DNA from: Flavobacterium sp. UBA4098
GTDB lineage: Bacteria; Bacteroidota; Bacteroidia; Flavobacteriales; Flavobacteriaceae
Length of the DNA: 50,809 bases
Reading direction: 5' to 3'
Assembly: GCA_002382495.1 (NCBI GenBank)
Contig: DFXW01000020.1
Span: 1 to 50,809, forward strand
Every line of letters begins with the position of its first letter. The first letter of the stretch is position 1. Below the pieces are notes generated by a model. The model saw nothing but the letters and a program-made list of their open reading frames with translations. It did no database searches and had not been told where the DNA came from. The translations under genes were made by a program, and so were the position numbers. Below are positions 42,587 through 50,809 of the stretch, one piece after another.

Positions 42587-45500
42587 TTAGTCCTCCTCTG
42601 GCACCCTTCCTTCTCTATTTTGTTTAGGCTGTTCCTTAGTTGATTTTTTAGAGGTCGAAAATTGAATGAATTCCGGCGTCATATCGGAATCCTGGTCCAA
42701 ATACTCTGCAGGAATCGTTTGTATTACTCTTTTTTTCTTGAACATTTTTTGGATTAATTCCTTAAAAGTATCAAAATCAACTTCATACGTAAATCCTAAT
42801 CCTTGGGTATAACCAATTCCTTGTCCAATATAATTAACATCATTCTCCTTATTGAATATACGCCCATTCAAAGTGCCCTCTTCATTTAATCTCCAAAGCA
42901 ATTCTACATTTCCAATAAATGCTGTTTGATTGATACCGCCAAAAGGAACACCGAACTTTCCATTAATTGTAATTCTTTCATTAATTTTTGAGGAAATGGA
43001 TGCTTCAAAACGACCGTCTGTTTCTTTTCCTAATCGTCTATCTGCTCCAACCACATTGATTCCAACGTTAAATTTTTCGTCTTCAGACTTAATAACATTA
43101 CCTAATAATCCGGTTGCTGTTTCAAACAAACTACCCGACAAATCACTTTGACTCATTCCTTCAGAGCTTAAGAAGCTTCCAGTGGAAAGCAAATATAGAG
43201 CCTGTGTTTGACGAACTTCTTTGTCATATAATTTGGTTTGGATTTCTGATTTCAAAACCGAACTTACGGTAGGGAAATCGATATTAAAATCGGGATCAGG
43301 ACTCATCAAATCTCCTCTAATTCCAATGACTACCTCTACAGGAACTTTTTTGTTAAACGACGAATTATCAATCAATAAAGATGGATTTGCAGTTGTTTTA
43401 TATACGGCTTCTAAATTTAATTGCGCTTTCAATGGATTGCCATCCCATGAAATCGAGCCTCCTTTTTTGACAGAAAAACGCTTGTTGATACCTGTAGTTC
43501 TAAAGTTGTAAGTCCCTTCATATGCTTGAAAATCGCCCCACATATTGAATTTTCCTAAAGTATTAATTTTAAACAAAAGCGAACCATTCCCTTTACCCTT
43601 CATTCCGTGACCCGAATTTCTATCCAATATAACCTCAACCTCAGCGTCGGGGGTAATGTTAAAATCAAACTCTAGTTCCAATCCATTATAATCTCGAACC
43701 TTTTCAATTATTCCTTTTTGCAAATTGAATTTTTCTTTTGCCGTAACAAAATGCAAAAATGAATTTTCACTAACACTCTCGGAATTATTTATTGGAATTT
43801 TTATAGATGTCCCTTTTTCAGACTTTGCATCTACAACAATTTTAAGATTGTTTGTTAATCCATTGATCGTTGCCGAACCATTGATAAACGCAGTGCCGTA
43901 GTAAGCCGCATCTTCTTTGTCTTTTGTATCTAATGCCAAAATACGTTTCGAAGCGACGGCTAAATCTAATTTCCAATTGGAAAAATTCTTATGTTCAATG
44001 TTTCCATTAAGCAAACCTTTAGTACCATACTTAGTATCTGTTAATGAATTATTTCTAAATAGAAATTTCTCATCCGTTACATCCACAATGGTTCTAGGAG
44101 CCAATTCATAATCGACTCCAATGTACGGAATACTCATCCCTGCTTTATCAAGATACAAGCGTCCGTTAATTTCTGGCGAATTGACATTCCCTTGAATTGT
44201 TGCATTTCCTGAAACTAAACCACGAATATTAGTCAAAATCTCTCCACCAACCGAGCTAAGTATAGCCAACTTAAACTCATCAAATTTAACCCGCAAATCA
44301 AGCAGCGTTTCATTATTTTGAATGGCAAGATTTCCTCCTGCATTAAATGATTCAAAACCATTATTGTTGATTGTTGAGTTAATAGCAAAATTGGACAAAC
44401 TCTGATCTCCTTCAATATCAAACTGTAAAACCCCAAGATCTGTTTTATTCAATTGTAATTGGTCAATAACCAAAGAGGCTGTTGGTCTATATAACGCATT
44501 GTCTTGCTTAAAATTAACTGCACCATTGATATTGCCGTCAAAAACAAATAAATCATCCTCTGGAGTAATTTTATTTAGATTGACATCTTTAAAGCTCAAT
44601 TTTAAATCTTTATACTTTGAACCCCGAAGTGTACCCAATAATTCAATACGTTGGTTTTCATGCGAAAGAACAATATCCTCGATGGCAAACTCTTTCAGCT
44701 CTTTATCAAAAACAATTCGATTATCTTGTGTATCATTTTCGTTCAAAAACCACAAATAATCTTTAAACTTTATTTCTGATTTACTTATACCAACTACATT
44801 CTTATTTTCCTTGTTTATGGTATGATACAAGTTCAAATTGAAATAATCTTCTCCTTTATTACCTCCCTTAAATTCAGTTCTAACAAATAGTGAATCTTTC
44901 ATTGTCACATTAATCAAACTGAAATCTCTAATTTTATAATATTTAGATTTAATCGAATCCATTTCAATAAAGGCATTGTACAATGGATTTTTATTATCCA
45001 CATTAACTCGAACATTATCTAAAGTATTTTCAGAAGCAACGATTTGAGGGGAATTGAAATTTAATTTAAATTCATTTTTATCGGAGTTGATAGTTCCACT
45101 CACCTTTGTATTGGAACCAATTGAAACTTTTGGAAAAAGTACTTCAACAATTTTATTGTTAATAGAAAAATCAAAATTCAAAAATTGTCCTTTTTCCACC
45201 TTATTAGGTTTGTAATTGGCATACAAACTTCCTAAAGAATTTTCTACCAATTGCTGTAGCTGGTTGAACTTGTATTTTCCTTCTATTTTACCTTCTACAA
45301 TATCTGGCGAGTTGACTGTAATCGTGCGCTTATTATCCGAATCAAAACTTGAATTAATGGTAAAATCATCAAAATAATATGTTGATTTTGAATTAGTATA
45401 GGTGGTTCGGTTAATAAAAATAGTGCCATTTAAATTATCCGTTGAATTTCCAGATGCCTGAACAATGACATCTCCTTTTAAAATTGATATTGGATCATTA

Positions 45501-47023
45501 GTGAATTGTAACTGATTTAAATTGGCATTTTCAATTGCAATATTAAAATCAAAGCGATTCTCTTTTTTAGACCAATCCATCAATCCATCAAAAGTCATGT
45601 TCAAGTTAGGATCAGCCACCGAAATTTTCCCTTGGTAAATGGGCATTTTAAAATTTCCATTCACTTCAATATTGGAATAGGAATACTTTTTAAAATCTAA
45701 TTGGGATAGAGAGCCACTAATTTTAGTATTCAAAAATTTCTCGGTAAATCCAACCCCATCAATCGCAATATCTAAACTTACCTTACCTAAATCTTTTTCA
45801 GAAACAAAGGTTCCTATATCAAATTTATCTAAAACTACGTTACCAACATAAGAGGCTTTATCAATAAAATCAATAGAGTGCATTACAAAATTGGATTTCA
45901 CATTGCCCAAAGCAGAGGTCATTGTAAAATCAGCATCAATATATTTAGTGGTCAATTCTGTTTTTCCTACCAAATTGAATTGCCCCAATTTTTTCAAATT
46001 CAAAGGCAATGTCTTACCCAAGACATTGGGCAATAAACTTATTAGATCATTATAGCTAGACGAAAGAGTGCTAAACTTTCCTTTCATATAAAATTCCTTT
46101 CCTTTATTAGGAAACAAATTTTTGAATCGGATAGCGCCAATCATTTTGCTTTTATTCGAACTTACTAAATTTATTTGGCTTACTTTTATATTATTTAATG
46201 GCCCTAGTGCATTGGCTTTCAAATAAAAAAATTGGTTTTTACCCAATTCTTTGTAAAAACAACGAATGTCATTTGAGGCCAAGATGGAAGATACTAATTG
46301 TACATCAAATTGTACTTTATTATTGAAATCGGCAAAATCTTCGATTGCATAATTCAAAGCAACATTCGCCTTAATTTCTGAATTTTCTTTGGTCAAGGCC
46401 TCTAATTTGGTTAGTCTCAATTGTTTTTTAGTATAACTAAATAAACCACTAAGCCTTTTGACATAGATCCCACGATGATCTAAAAATGACATTTTCAGAA
46501 TCGAAGTAGTCACATCAGGACCATACAATTTAAAATCAGAAAGTTGAATGTTCAGTTTAGTAAAATCGACATCTTTGGGTACAACTCGATTTTCATCGGT
46601 CAAAATAAAATGTCCTTTGGTAATTTTAGCTTGTTTGGCAGTCAATAAAAAATGTTTATCCGTAGCCGTTGTATCTTTCCCAAAGGCATTAATAAACACA
46701 TCTAAGTTAGTTAGCTTTTCTTTTTTGTAGGTCTTTAGATTGAATAATACACCATCCAAATGCAATTCGCTAAAAATCAAATCACCATCCAGTAATTTCT
46801 TTCCATCCAAAATGGAAGTCTTAATCCGATTACTGTAGATTAAAGTATCTTGATGATGATCTCTAATCAATACATTTTTGAATTTTACTCCGCCAAAAGG
46901 AGAAATTGCCACCTCGTCTATGCTAATATCTGTTCCAAAGTCGTCATTAATTGAAGTCATAACGTATTTCGCAATGCTAGTTTGCACCACTGGCAAGCTG
47001 AGTGCAATACCTAGAATCAGCAA
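42587..47023 (-). CDS. tamB: TamB-like translocation/assembly module protein
   Basis: This AsmA/TamB-type protein of about 1478 residues or slightly longer bridges the inner membrane and the outer membrane. The bulk is a long beta-taco with repeated short strands, and the C-terminal about 450 residues are the TamB (DUF490) domain, with the family end rich in SGSFLSSEG and VGADRRLG. Such proteins carry phospholipids or help outer-membrane protein assembly. The start is unclear. The first standard start codon is TTG 47023, but it cuts into the N-terminal transmembrane helix. The open frame extends to 47089 with a basic segment and full helix but only ATT/ATC/ATA codons. An ATG at 47070 is one base out of frame across an A7 run. 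Confidence 0.88.
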   Translation of the reverse strand: MLILGIALSLPVVQTSIAKYVMTSINDDFGTDISIDEVAISPFGGVKFKNVLIRDHHQDTLIYSNRIKTSILDGKKLLDGDLIFSELHLDGVLFNLKTYKKEKLTNLDVFINAFGKDTTATDKHFLLTAKQAKITKGHFILTDENRVVPKDVDFTKLNIQLSDFKLYGPDVTTSILKMSFLDHRGIYVKRLSGLFSYTKKQLRLTKLEALTKENSEIKANVALNYAIEDFADFNNKVQFDVQLVSSILASNDIRCFYKELGKNQFFYLKANALGPLNNIKVSQINLVSSNKSKMIGAIRFKNLFPNKGKEFYMKGKFSTLSSSYNDLISLLPNVLGKTLPLNLKKLGQFNLVGKTELTTKYIDADFTMTSALGNVKSNFVMHSIDFIDKASYVGNVVLDKFDIGTFVSEKDLGKVSLDIAIDGVGFTEKFLNTKISGSLSQLDFKKYSYSNIEVNGNFKMPIYQGKISVADPNLNMTFDGLMDWSKKENRFDFNIAIENANLNQLQFTNDPISILKGDVIVQASGNSTDNLNGTIFINRTTYTNSKSTYYFDDFTINSSFDSDNKRTITVNSPDIVEGKIEGKYKFNQLQQLVENSLGSLYANYKPNKVEKGQFLNFDFSINNKIVEVLFPKVSIGSNTKVSGTINSDKNEFKLNFNSPQIVASENTLDNVRVNVDNKNPLYNAFIEMDSIKSKYYKIRDFSLINVTMKDSLFVRTEFKGGNKGEDYFNLNLYHTINKENKNVVGISKSEIKFKDYLWFLNENDTQDNRIVFDKELKEFAIEDIVLSHENQRIELLGTLRGSKYKDLKLSFKDVNLNKITPEDDLFVFDGNINGAVNFKQDNALYRPTASLVIDQLQLNKTDLGVLQFDIEGDQSLSNFAINSTINNNGFESFNAGGNLAIQNNETLLDLRVKFDEFKLAILSSVGGEILTNIRGLVSGNATIQGNVNSPEINGRLYLDKAGMSIPYIGVDYELAPRTIVDVTDEKFLFRNNSLTDTKYGTKGLLNGNIEHKNFSNWKLDLAVASKRILALDTKDKEDAAYYGTAFINGSATINGLTNNLKIVVDAKSEKGTSIKIPINNSESVSENSFLHFVTAKEKFNLQKGIIEKVRDYNGLELEFDFNITPDAEVEVILDRNSGHGMKGKGNGSLLFKINTLGKFNMWGDFQAYEGTYNFRTTGINKRFSVKKGGSISWDGNPLKAQLNLEAVYKTTANPSLLIDNSSFNKKVPVEVVIGIRGDLMSPDPDFNIDFPTVSSVLKSEIQTKLYDKEVRQTQALYLLSTGSFLSSEGMSQSDLSGSLFETATGLLGNVIKSEDEKFNVGINVVGADRRLGKETDGRFEASISSKINERITINGKFGVPFGGINQTAFIGNVELLWRLNEEGTLNGRIFNKENDVNYIGQGIGYTQGLGFTYEVDFDTFKELIQKMFKKKRVIQTIPAEYLDQDSDMTPEFIQFSTSKKSTKEQPKQNREGRVPEED

Positions 47024-47184
47024 AAACAGGAGGAATCCTATTAGCGAATACGATACTATTTTTTTGACATTTTTGATACGGCTACTAATTTAATTCTTTG
47101 AAAGTCTAATTTGCTCACGCAAAGGAGACGCTTTAAATAAAAATTCTTTAATTTTGGCAAGGCTGAAAAATAGATACAGCACGC

Positions 47185-47192
47185 CAAATATA
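47185..47192 (-). promoter_or_regulatory. Candidate tamB -7 element
   Basis: Perfect TATATTTG on the minus strand. A start near 47180 would give a leader of about 100-160 bases before the possible tamB starts. It lies inside the tsaD leader region. Confidence 0.45.
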
Positions 47193-47213
47193 ATTTAAAA
47201 TTCGCGCTTTTTT

Positions 47214-48236
47214 ATGCAAAATTCCGAGGTTTTTATTCTTGCCATCGAAAGTTCGTGTGACGATACCGCTGCAGCCGTTTTACATAACGATAAAGTGCTC
47301 TCAAATGTTGTTGCTAATCAATTGATTCACAATCAATATGGTGGTGTTGTTCCTGAATTAGCTTCTAGAGCGCACCAACAAAATATAGTTCCTGTTATCG
47401 ATGCTGCACTGCGAAAAGCGAATATACAAAAAGAACAACTGTCAGCTATTGCATTCACTCAAGGACCCGGATTAATGGGATCGTTGCTAGTAGGAAGTTC
47501 TTTTGCAAAATCGTTGGCATTAGCATTGCAAATTCCATTAATCGCAGTCAATCATATGCACGCTCATATTTTAGCGCATTTCATTGACGAAGAAGGATAT
47601 GACAAACCTGAGTTTCCTTTTTTAGCCTTAACCATTAGTGGAGGGCATACTCAAATTGTTCGTGTCGATGGCTTTTTTGATATGACGATTATTGGGGAAA
47701 CCACAGATGATGCTGTTGGCGAGGCTTTTGACAAGAGCGCCAAAATACTTGGCCTTCCCTATCCAGGCGGACCTTTGGTAGACAAATATGCGCAATTAGG
47801 AAATCCAAAAGCCTTTGCGTTTACCAAACCTAAAGTCCCCGGATTGGATTTTAGTTTCTCAGGTTTAAAAACTGCTATTTTATATTTTATCCAGAAGAAA
47901 CAATTGGAAAACCCGAATTTTATTGAAGAAAATACCAATGATATTTGTGCTTCCATTCAACACACCATCATTGAAATTTTGATGGACAAATTAAAAATGG
48001 CCGTCAAAGAAACTGGAATCAAACAAATTGCTATTGGCGGAGGTGTTTCGGCCAATTCAGGAATTCGGACCACTTTAAAAGAGGCCGAAAAGAAATTCGG
48101 ATGGAAAACTTTCATTCCTAAATTTGAATACACCACAGATAATGCTGCAATGATTGGAATTGTAGGTTATCAAAAGTTTTTATCTGAACATTTTGAAACG
48201 TCTTCGGTTGTTTCTAAAGCACGAATCCAATTTTAA
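47214..48236 (+). CDS. tsaD: tRNA N6-threonylcarbamoyladenosine synthase subunit TsaD
   Basis: This 340-residue ASKHA-fold enzyme transfers the threonylcarbamoyl group to A37 of ANN-decoding tRNAs with TsaB and TsaE. The N-terminus LAIESSCDDTAAAVL and the metal-binding HMHAH (about residues 112-116) are typical. A second conserved region, SGGHTQIV, and the late GGGVSANSG are present. It is the first gene of a tight plus-strand series with rsmE and the trmH-like gene, all acting on RNA. A candidate -7 element TAATTTTG (47149-47156) precedes it. Confidence 0.97.
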   Translation: MQNSEVFILAIESSCDDTAAAVLHNDKVLSNVVANQLIHNQYGGVVPELASRAHQQNIVPVIDAALRKANIQKEQLSAIAFTQGPGLMGSLLVGSSFAKSLALALQIPLIAVNHMHAHILAHFIDEEGYDKPEFPFLALTISGGHTQIVRVDGFFDMTIIGETTDDAVGEAFDKSAKILGLPYPGGPLVDKYAQLGNPKAFAFTKPKVPGLDFSFSGLKTAILYFIQKKQLENPNFIEENTNDICASIQHTIIEILMDKLKMAVKETGIKQIAIGGGVSANSGIRTTLKEAEKKFGWKTFIPKFEYTTDNAAMIGIVGYQKFLSEHFETSSVVSKARIQF

Positions 48237-48240
48237 AATT

Positions 48241-48948
48241 ATGCAATTATTCTATAATGCCACTATAAACGAAACTACGGAAACCTTTACTTTTGATAGA
48301 GAAGAAAGCAAACACATCATTAAAGTGTTGCGTAAGAAAGATGAAGATATATTATTTGTAACTAATGGTTTAGGTTTTTTATTTACAACAAAAATTATAT
48401 TGGCTTCTGATTCAAAATGTACTGTTGAAATTGTTTCGTTTGAAAAAGCGTCAATGCCAAAATTGCATTTGCATTTGGCGGTAGCGCCAACCAAAATGAA
48501 CGACCGTTACGAGTGGTTTTTAGAAAAAGCAACTGAAATTGGCATTCAAGAAATTACACCTATCATTTGTGATCGTTCAGAAAGAAAAGTGATCAATCCG
48601 GAGCGTTTTGAAAAAATTATTCTTTCAGCAATGAAACAATCGAACGCTTTGTATTTACCCAAACTGAATCCAGCAATTTCATTCAAAGAATTTGTAAAAC
48701 AAAAAAAGGAAGGACTACAACTTATTGCCCATTGCGAAGAAACCGATAAAAAAACATTAAAAGCTGTTTTAGAACCTAATACTGATGTTACTTTATTAAT
48801 CGGTCCCGAAGGTGATTTTTCTGAAAAAGAAATCGTACTAGCATTAGAACAACACTACATTCCTGTTACTTTAGGCACTACGAGACTTCGTACTGAAACT
48901 GCTGCTGTGGTAGCTTGCCACAGTGTGGTATTCTTCAATGAGAATTAA
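48241..48948 (+). CDS. rsmE: 16S rRNA (uracil1498-N3)-methyltransferase RsmE
   Basis: This 235-residue SPOUT-class methyltransferase modifies U1498 of 16S rRNA. The N-terminal PUA-like domain is about residues 1-70. The C-terminal knot has the conserved segments KATEIGIQEITPI, RSERK, AMKQSNA, LLIGPEGDFSEKE and LRTETAA. It starts four bases after tsaD; a longer in-frame start at 48193 overlaps tsaD and is not needed for the family N-terminus. The next gene starts five bases after its stop. Confidence 0.97.
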   Translation: MQLFYNATINETTETFTFDREESKHIIKVLRKKDEDILFVTNGLGFLFTTKIILASDSKCTVEIVSFEKASMPKLHLHLAVAPTKMNDRYEWFLEKATEIGIQEITPIICDRSERKVINPERFEKIILSAMKQSNALYLPKLNPAISFKEFVKQKKEGLQLIAHCEETDKKTLKAVLEPNTDVTLLIGPEGDFSEKEIVLALEQHYIPVTLGTTRLRTETAAVVACHSVVFFNEN

Positions 48949-48953
48949 AATCA

Positions 48954-49469
48954 ATGCAACTTACACACGCAAATACACATTTCGAAAAAAGAAGTTTTCC
49001 AATCACCTTAGTGTGTGATCATATCTATTTTCAACAAAACTTAGGCTCATTGTTCCGAATTGGAGAAGCTTTCGGAATTGAAAAAATCATTTTTATTGGC
49101 AAGGACATTCCATTGACTCCTAGGAAAATCAATAAAACTTCACGCAGTACTCATTTACAAATTCCACATAGTATTATAGAAGAAACGACTGAAGCTATCG
49201 CATTATTACAAGAAGAAGAATACCACATTATTGCATTAGAAATCACAAGTACAAGCAGTCCGATTCAACAATTGTCGGTTCCTAAAAACAAAAAAGTTGC
49301 TTTGGTAATTGGTAATGAAATTGAAGGTGTCAGTGCCTCTTTGTTGGCTATTGCCAACCAAATTACACATATCACTATGTATGGCAATAACAGCAGTATG
49401 AATGTGGTTCAAGCTACTAGTATTGCACTGTATGAAATAAGCAATCGTATGAATGAAATCCATAATTGA
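48954..49469 (+). CDS. TrmH-family (SpoU) RNA methyltransferase
   Basis: This 171-residue SPOUT protein consists of the catalytic knot only. Motif 1 is QNLGSLFRIGEAFG, motif 2 is LVIGNEIEGVS and motif 3 is SMNVVQATSIALYE. These give 2'-O-methylation of ribose, in tRNA or rRNA. The catalytic arginine in LFRIGEAFG is present. The extra N-terminal substrate-binding domain of TrmH/RlmB is missing, so the target RNA cannot be assigned. It closes the tsaD-rsmE series. Confidence 0.92.
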   Translation: MQLTHANTHFEKRSFPITLVCDHIYFQQNLGSLFRIGEAFGIEKIIFIGKDIPLTPRKINKTSRSTHLQIPHSIIEETTEAIALLQEEEYHIIALEITSTSSPIQQLSVPKNKKVALVIGNEIEGVSASLLAIANQITHITMYGNNSSMNVVQATSIALYEISNRMNEIHN

Positions 49470-49470
49470 A

Positions 49471-49500
49471 TTGATTTTTTTGATTCTTTTCCTATCTTTA
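49471..49500 (+). promoter_or_regulatory. Promoter of the AI-2E family gene
   Basis: TTG at 49471-49473, a 19-base spacer and TATCTTTA at 49493-49500 (one mismatch from TAnnTTTG). The ATG at 49537 follows a leader of about 30 bases. Confidence 0.6.
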
Positions 49501-49536
49501 TAACTTAATGTCAGTTTATTAAATCCAATTCATAAA

Positions 49537-50628
49537 ATGATTACACCCAAAACAATTGCAAACGGAATTCTAAGATCGATTGGTTTTTTGGTACTTATAG
49601 GAATATCGCTCTTTTTCATATACCAAATTCAGGCTGTAATTGTGTACTTAATTGTTTCATTAATACTCACGCTTATTGGCAAACCCATCATGAGTTTTTT
49701 AAAAACCAGATTGCGATTTCATAATACATTAGCTACCATAACTACATTAATTTTCTTTTTTCTACTTATTGTAGGGTTTATTTCGTTGTTTATCCCTTTG
49801 ATTTTATCGCAAAGCGAAAGCTTGTCATTACTCAACACCGCCGAAATTGAGCAAAACATCAATCAGCTTATTCATCAAATTGTAGTGTTCTTAGACAATC
49901 ACAATGTAGATTCTGCGCGTTTTTTAAAAGAAACCAATATCAGTTCTAAAATTGATTTCAATTTTGTTCCGCAATTATTGAATACTATTCTCAATACTAT
50001 TAGCAGTTTTGGCGTTGGCTTAGCCTCTGTTTTTTTTATCACTTTTTTCTTTTTGAAAGATAAGACATACTTTATTGAAAACTTAAAACTACTAATCCCC
50101 GACTCACACGAAGCTCCCATCATTAATTCATTGGACAAAATCAATCACCTACTGTCGCGCTACTTTATTGGTTTACTACTCCAGCTAGGAATTGTGTTTA
50201 TTTTGTACCTAATTGTATTGTCCATTTTTGGAATTTCAAACGCCTTCATCATTGCTTTCTTATGCGCAGTACTTAATATTATTCCCTATATCGGACCACT
50301 AATTGCATCCATAATTGCAGCTGTTTTAACCATGATCAGTCATTTAGGAAATGACTTTCAAACAGAAACCTTGCCTATTACAATTTATATTTTGATCGGA
50401 TTTTGGATCGTACAACTAATTGATAACAATTTGTCCCAACCGATTATTTTTTCGAAAAGTGTGAGCTCACATCCCTTAGAAATTTTCTTGGTGATCCTAA
50501 TTGCTGGGTTTCTTTCTGGTATAGTAGGAATGGTGATCGCCGTGCCTTTGTACACTATTTTAAAAGTGATTGGAAAAGAATTTTTTCCGAATAATGTGGT
50601 GATCCAATTATTAACTAAAAACATTTAG
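49537..50628 (+). CDS. AI-2E family transporter (PerM/YhhT-like permease)
   Basis: This 363-residue inner-membrane protein has about eight transmembrane helices: two near the N-terminus, one near 60-85, a soluble section of about 90-140, then a C-terminal bundle. The C-terminal family signatures LNIIPYIGPLIA and a late SQPIIFSKSVSSHPLEIFLV are present. The family is named for a proposed autoinducer-2 exporter, but members also include Na+/H+ antiporters and uncharacterised permeases; the substrate is unknown here. It has its own promoter. Its stop lies two bases before the next gene's TTG. Confidence 0.92.
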   Translation: MITPKTIANGILRSIGFLVLIGISLFFIYQIQAVIVYLIVSLILTLIGKPIMSFLKTRLRFHNTLATITTLIFFFLLIVGFISLFIPLILSQSESLSLLNTAEIEQNINQLIHQIVVFLDNHNVDSARFLKETNISSKIDFNFVPQLLNTILNTISSFGVGLASVFFITFFFLKDKTYFIENLKLLIPDSHEAPIINSLDKINHLLSRYFIGLLLQLGIVFILYLIVLSIFGISNAFIIAFLCAVLNIIPYIGPLIASIIAAVLTMISHLGNDFQTETLPITIYILIGFWIVQLIDNNLSQPIIFSKSVSSHPLEIFLVILIAGFLSGIVGMVIAVPLYTILKVIGKEFFPNNVVIQLLTKNI

Positions 50629-50630
50629 AC

Positions 50631-50809
50631 TTGGATTTAGCCATTTTAAATCCTAGCATTCAGGAATTCATTCAAAAGCAAATCGGAATATCGGTTGCGA
50701 AATTAGCGCTGCAAAAAAATCCGTTTCCAGAAGTGGAATGGATTGCTATATTGAACCAAATTGAAGCCAAAACAAAAGCAAAAGAAAAATTACCTAGTTG
50801 GTATAACAC
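50631..50809 (+). CDS. Putative SAM-dependent (THUMP-like) methyltransferase, 5' fragment
   Basis: The frame is open from TTG 50631 to the right edge (59 codons). The start MDLAILNPSIQEF (TTG read as Met) and the segment QKNPFPEVEW resemble, from memory, the N-terminus of a flavobacterial protein annotated as class I SAM-dependent methyltransferase with a THUMP-like domain. The catalytic domain is outside the window, so the call is tentative. It begins two bases after the AI-2E gene stop, suggesting co-transcription. Confidence 0.6.
   Translation, partial: MDLAILNPSIQEFIQKQIGISVAKLALQKNPFPEVEWIAILNQIEAKTKAKEKLPSWYN

Noticed and set aside
47090..47182. Small open frame of about 30 codons upstream of tamB in the same frame
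   Set aside because: It has only a GTG that would lie before the predicted transcription start, and no recognisable similarity; probably leader sequence.
1..50809. CRISPR arrays, insertion sequences, prophage, tRNA or rRNA genes
   Set aside because: None seen: no spaced direct repeats, transposase or integrase motifs, or cloverleaf-type sequences were recognised on either strand.

Overview
The window is an AT-rich chromosomal segment of a Bacteroidota bacterium, almost certainly a member of Flavobacteriaceae and most likely Flavobacterium or a close relative. The evidence is protein-level: BshA, a flavobacterial DnaX, a DUF3822-rsmD pair, a YbiT-type ABC-F protein, proteorhodopsin plus Blh, and a TamB/LptD envelope set. 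Upstream regions also carry Bacteroidota promoter elements (TTG, 19-20 bases, TAnnTTTG) and lack clear Shine-Dalgarno sequences. It reads as a conserved core region. I see no phage, insertion sequence, CRISPR array, tRNA or rRNA. No stretch longer than about 300 bases lacks a gene once the two structured RNAs (RNase P RNA and SRP RNA) are placed.

Layout. 1-5 kb: the 5' part of a RecD2-like helicase runs off the left edge; then DUF3822-rsmD, the RNase P RNA on the minus strand, and dnaX, whose reading frame changes at a run of ten A. 4.7-8.3 kb: a minus-strand polyphosphate operon (sixA-like, ppk1, ppx). 8.4-12 kb: pyrR-pyrB-STAS-like-rnz-pdxH, all minus. 12-16 kb: an ABC-F translation factor, a sugar MFS transporter and a fructose-6-phosphate aldolase/transaldolase. 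16.4-18.2 kb: proteorhodopsin and the Blh beta-carotene dioxygenase that makes its retinal, divergently transcribed. 18-26 kb: an SDR oxidoreductase, the SRP RNA, a glutaminyl cyclase lipoprotein, a coiled-coil membrane protein, an arginase-fold protein with an altered metal site, a DEAD-box helicase, a dicarboxylate symporter preceded by a structured intergenic element, and aroC.

26-36 kb: a long minus-strand series, read as amidase, MlaD-like MCE protein, two Fe-S electron-transfer proteins, a small conserved protein, a NagZ-beta-lactamase fusion lipoprotein, a PAP2 phosphatase and finally bshA. Most of it concerns the cell envelope and redox chemistry. 36-42 kb: lptD-like and ridA (+), then a BadF-type sugar kinase, gapA and pfkA (-). 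42-51 kb: tamB (-), then tsaD-rsmE-trmH-like and an AI-2E family permease (+), and the start of a putative methyltransferase running off the right edge.

Most notable points: (1) the dnaX A10 slippage site giving tau and a short gamma-like product; (2) the proteorhodopsin/Blh phototrophy pair; (3) an ABC-F protein that appears to retain only one consensus ATP site; (4) an arginase-family protein missing two canonical metal ligands; (5) a flavobacterial structured repeat-like RNA element between aroC and the symporter; (6) an Hdr-like Fe-S pair inside an envelope operon; (7) an unclear tamB start next to an A7 run.
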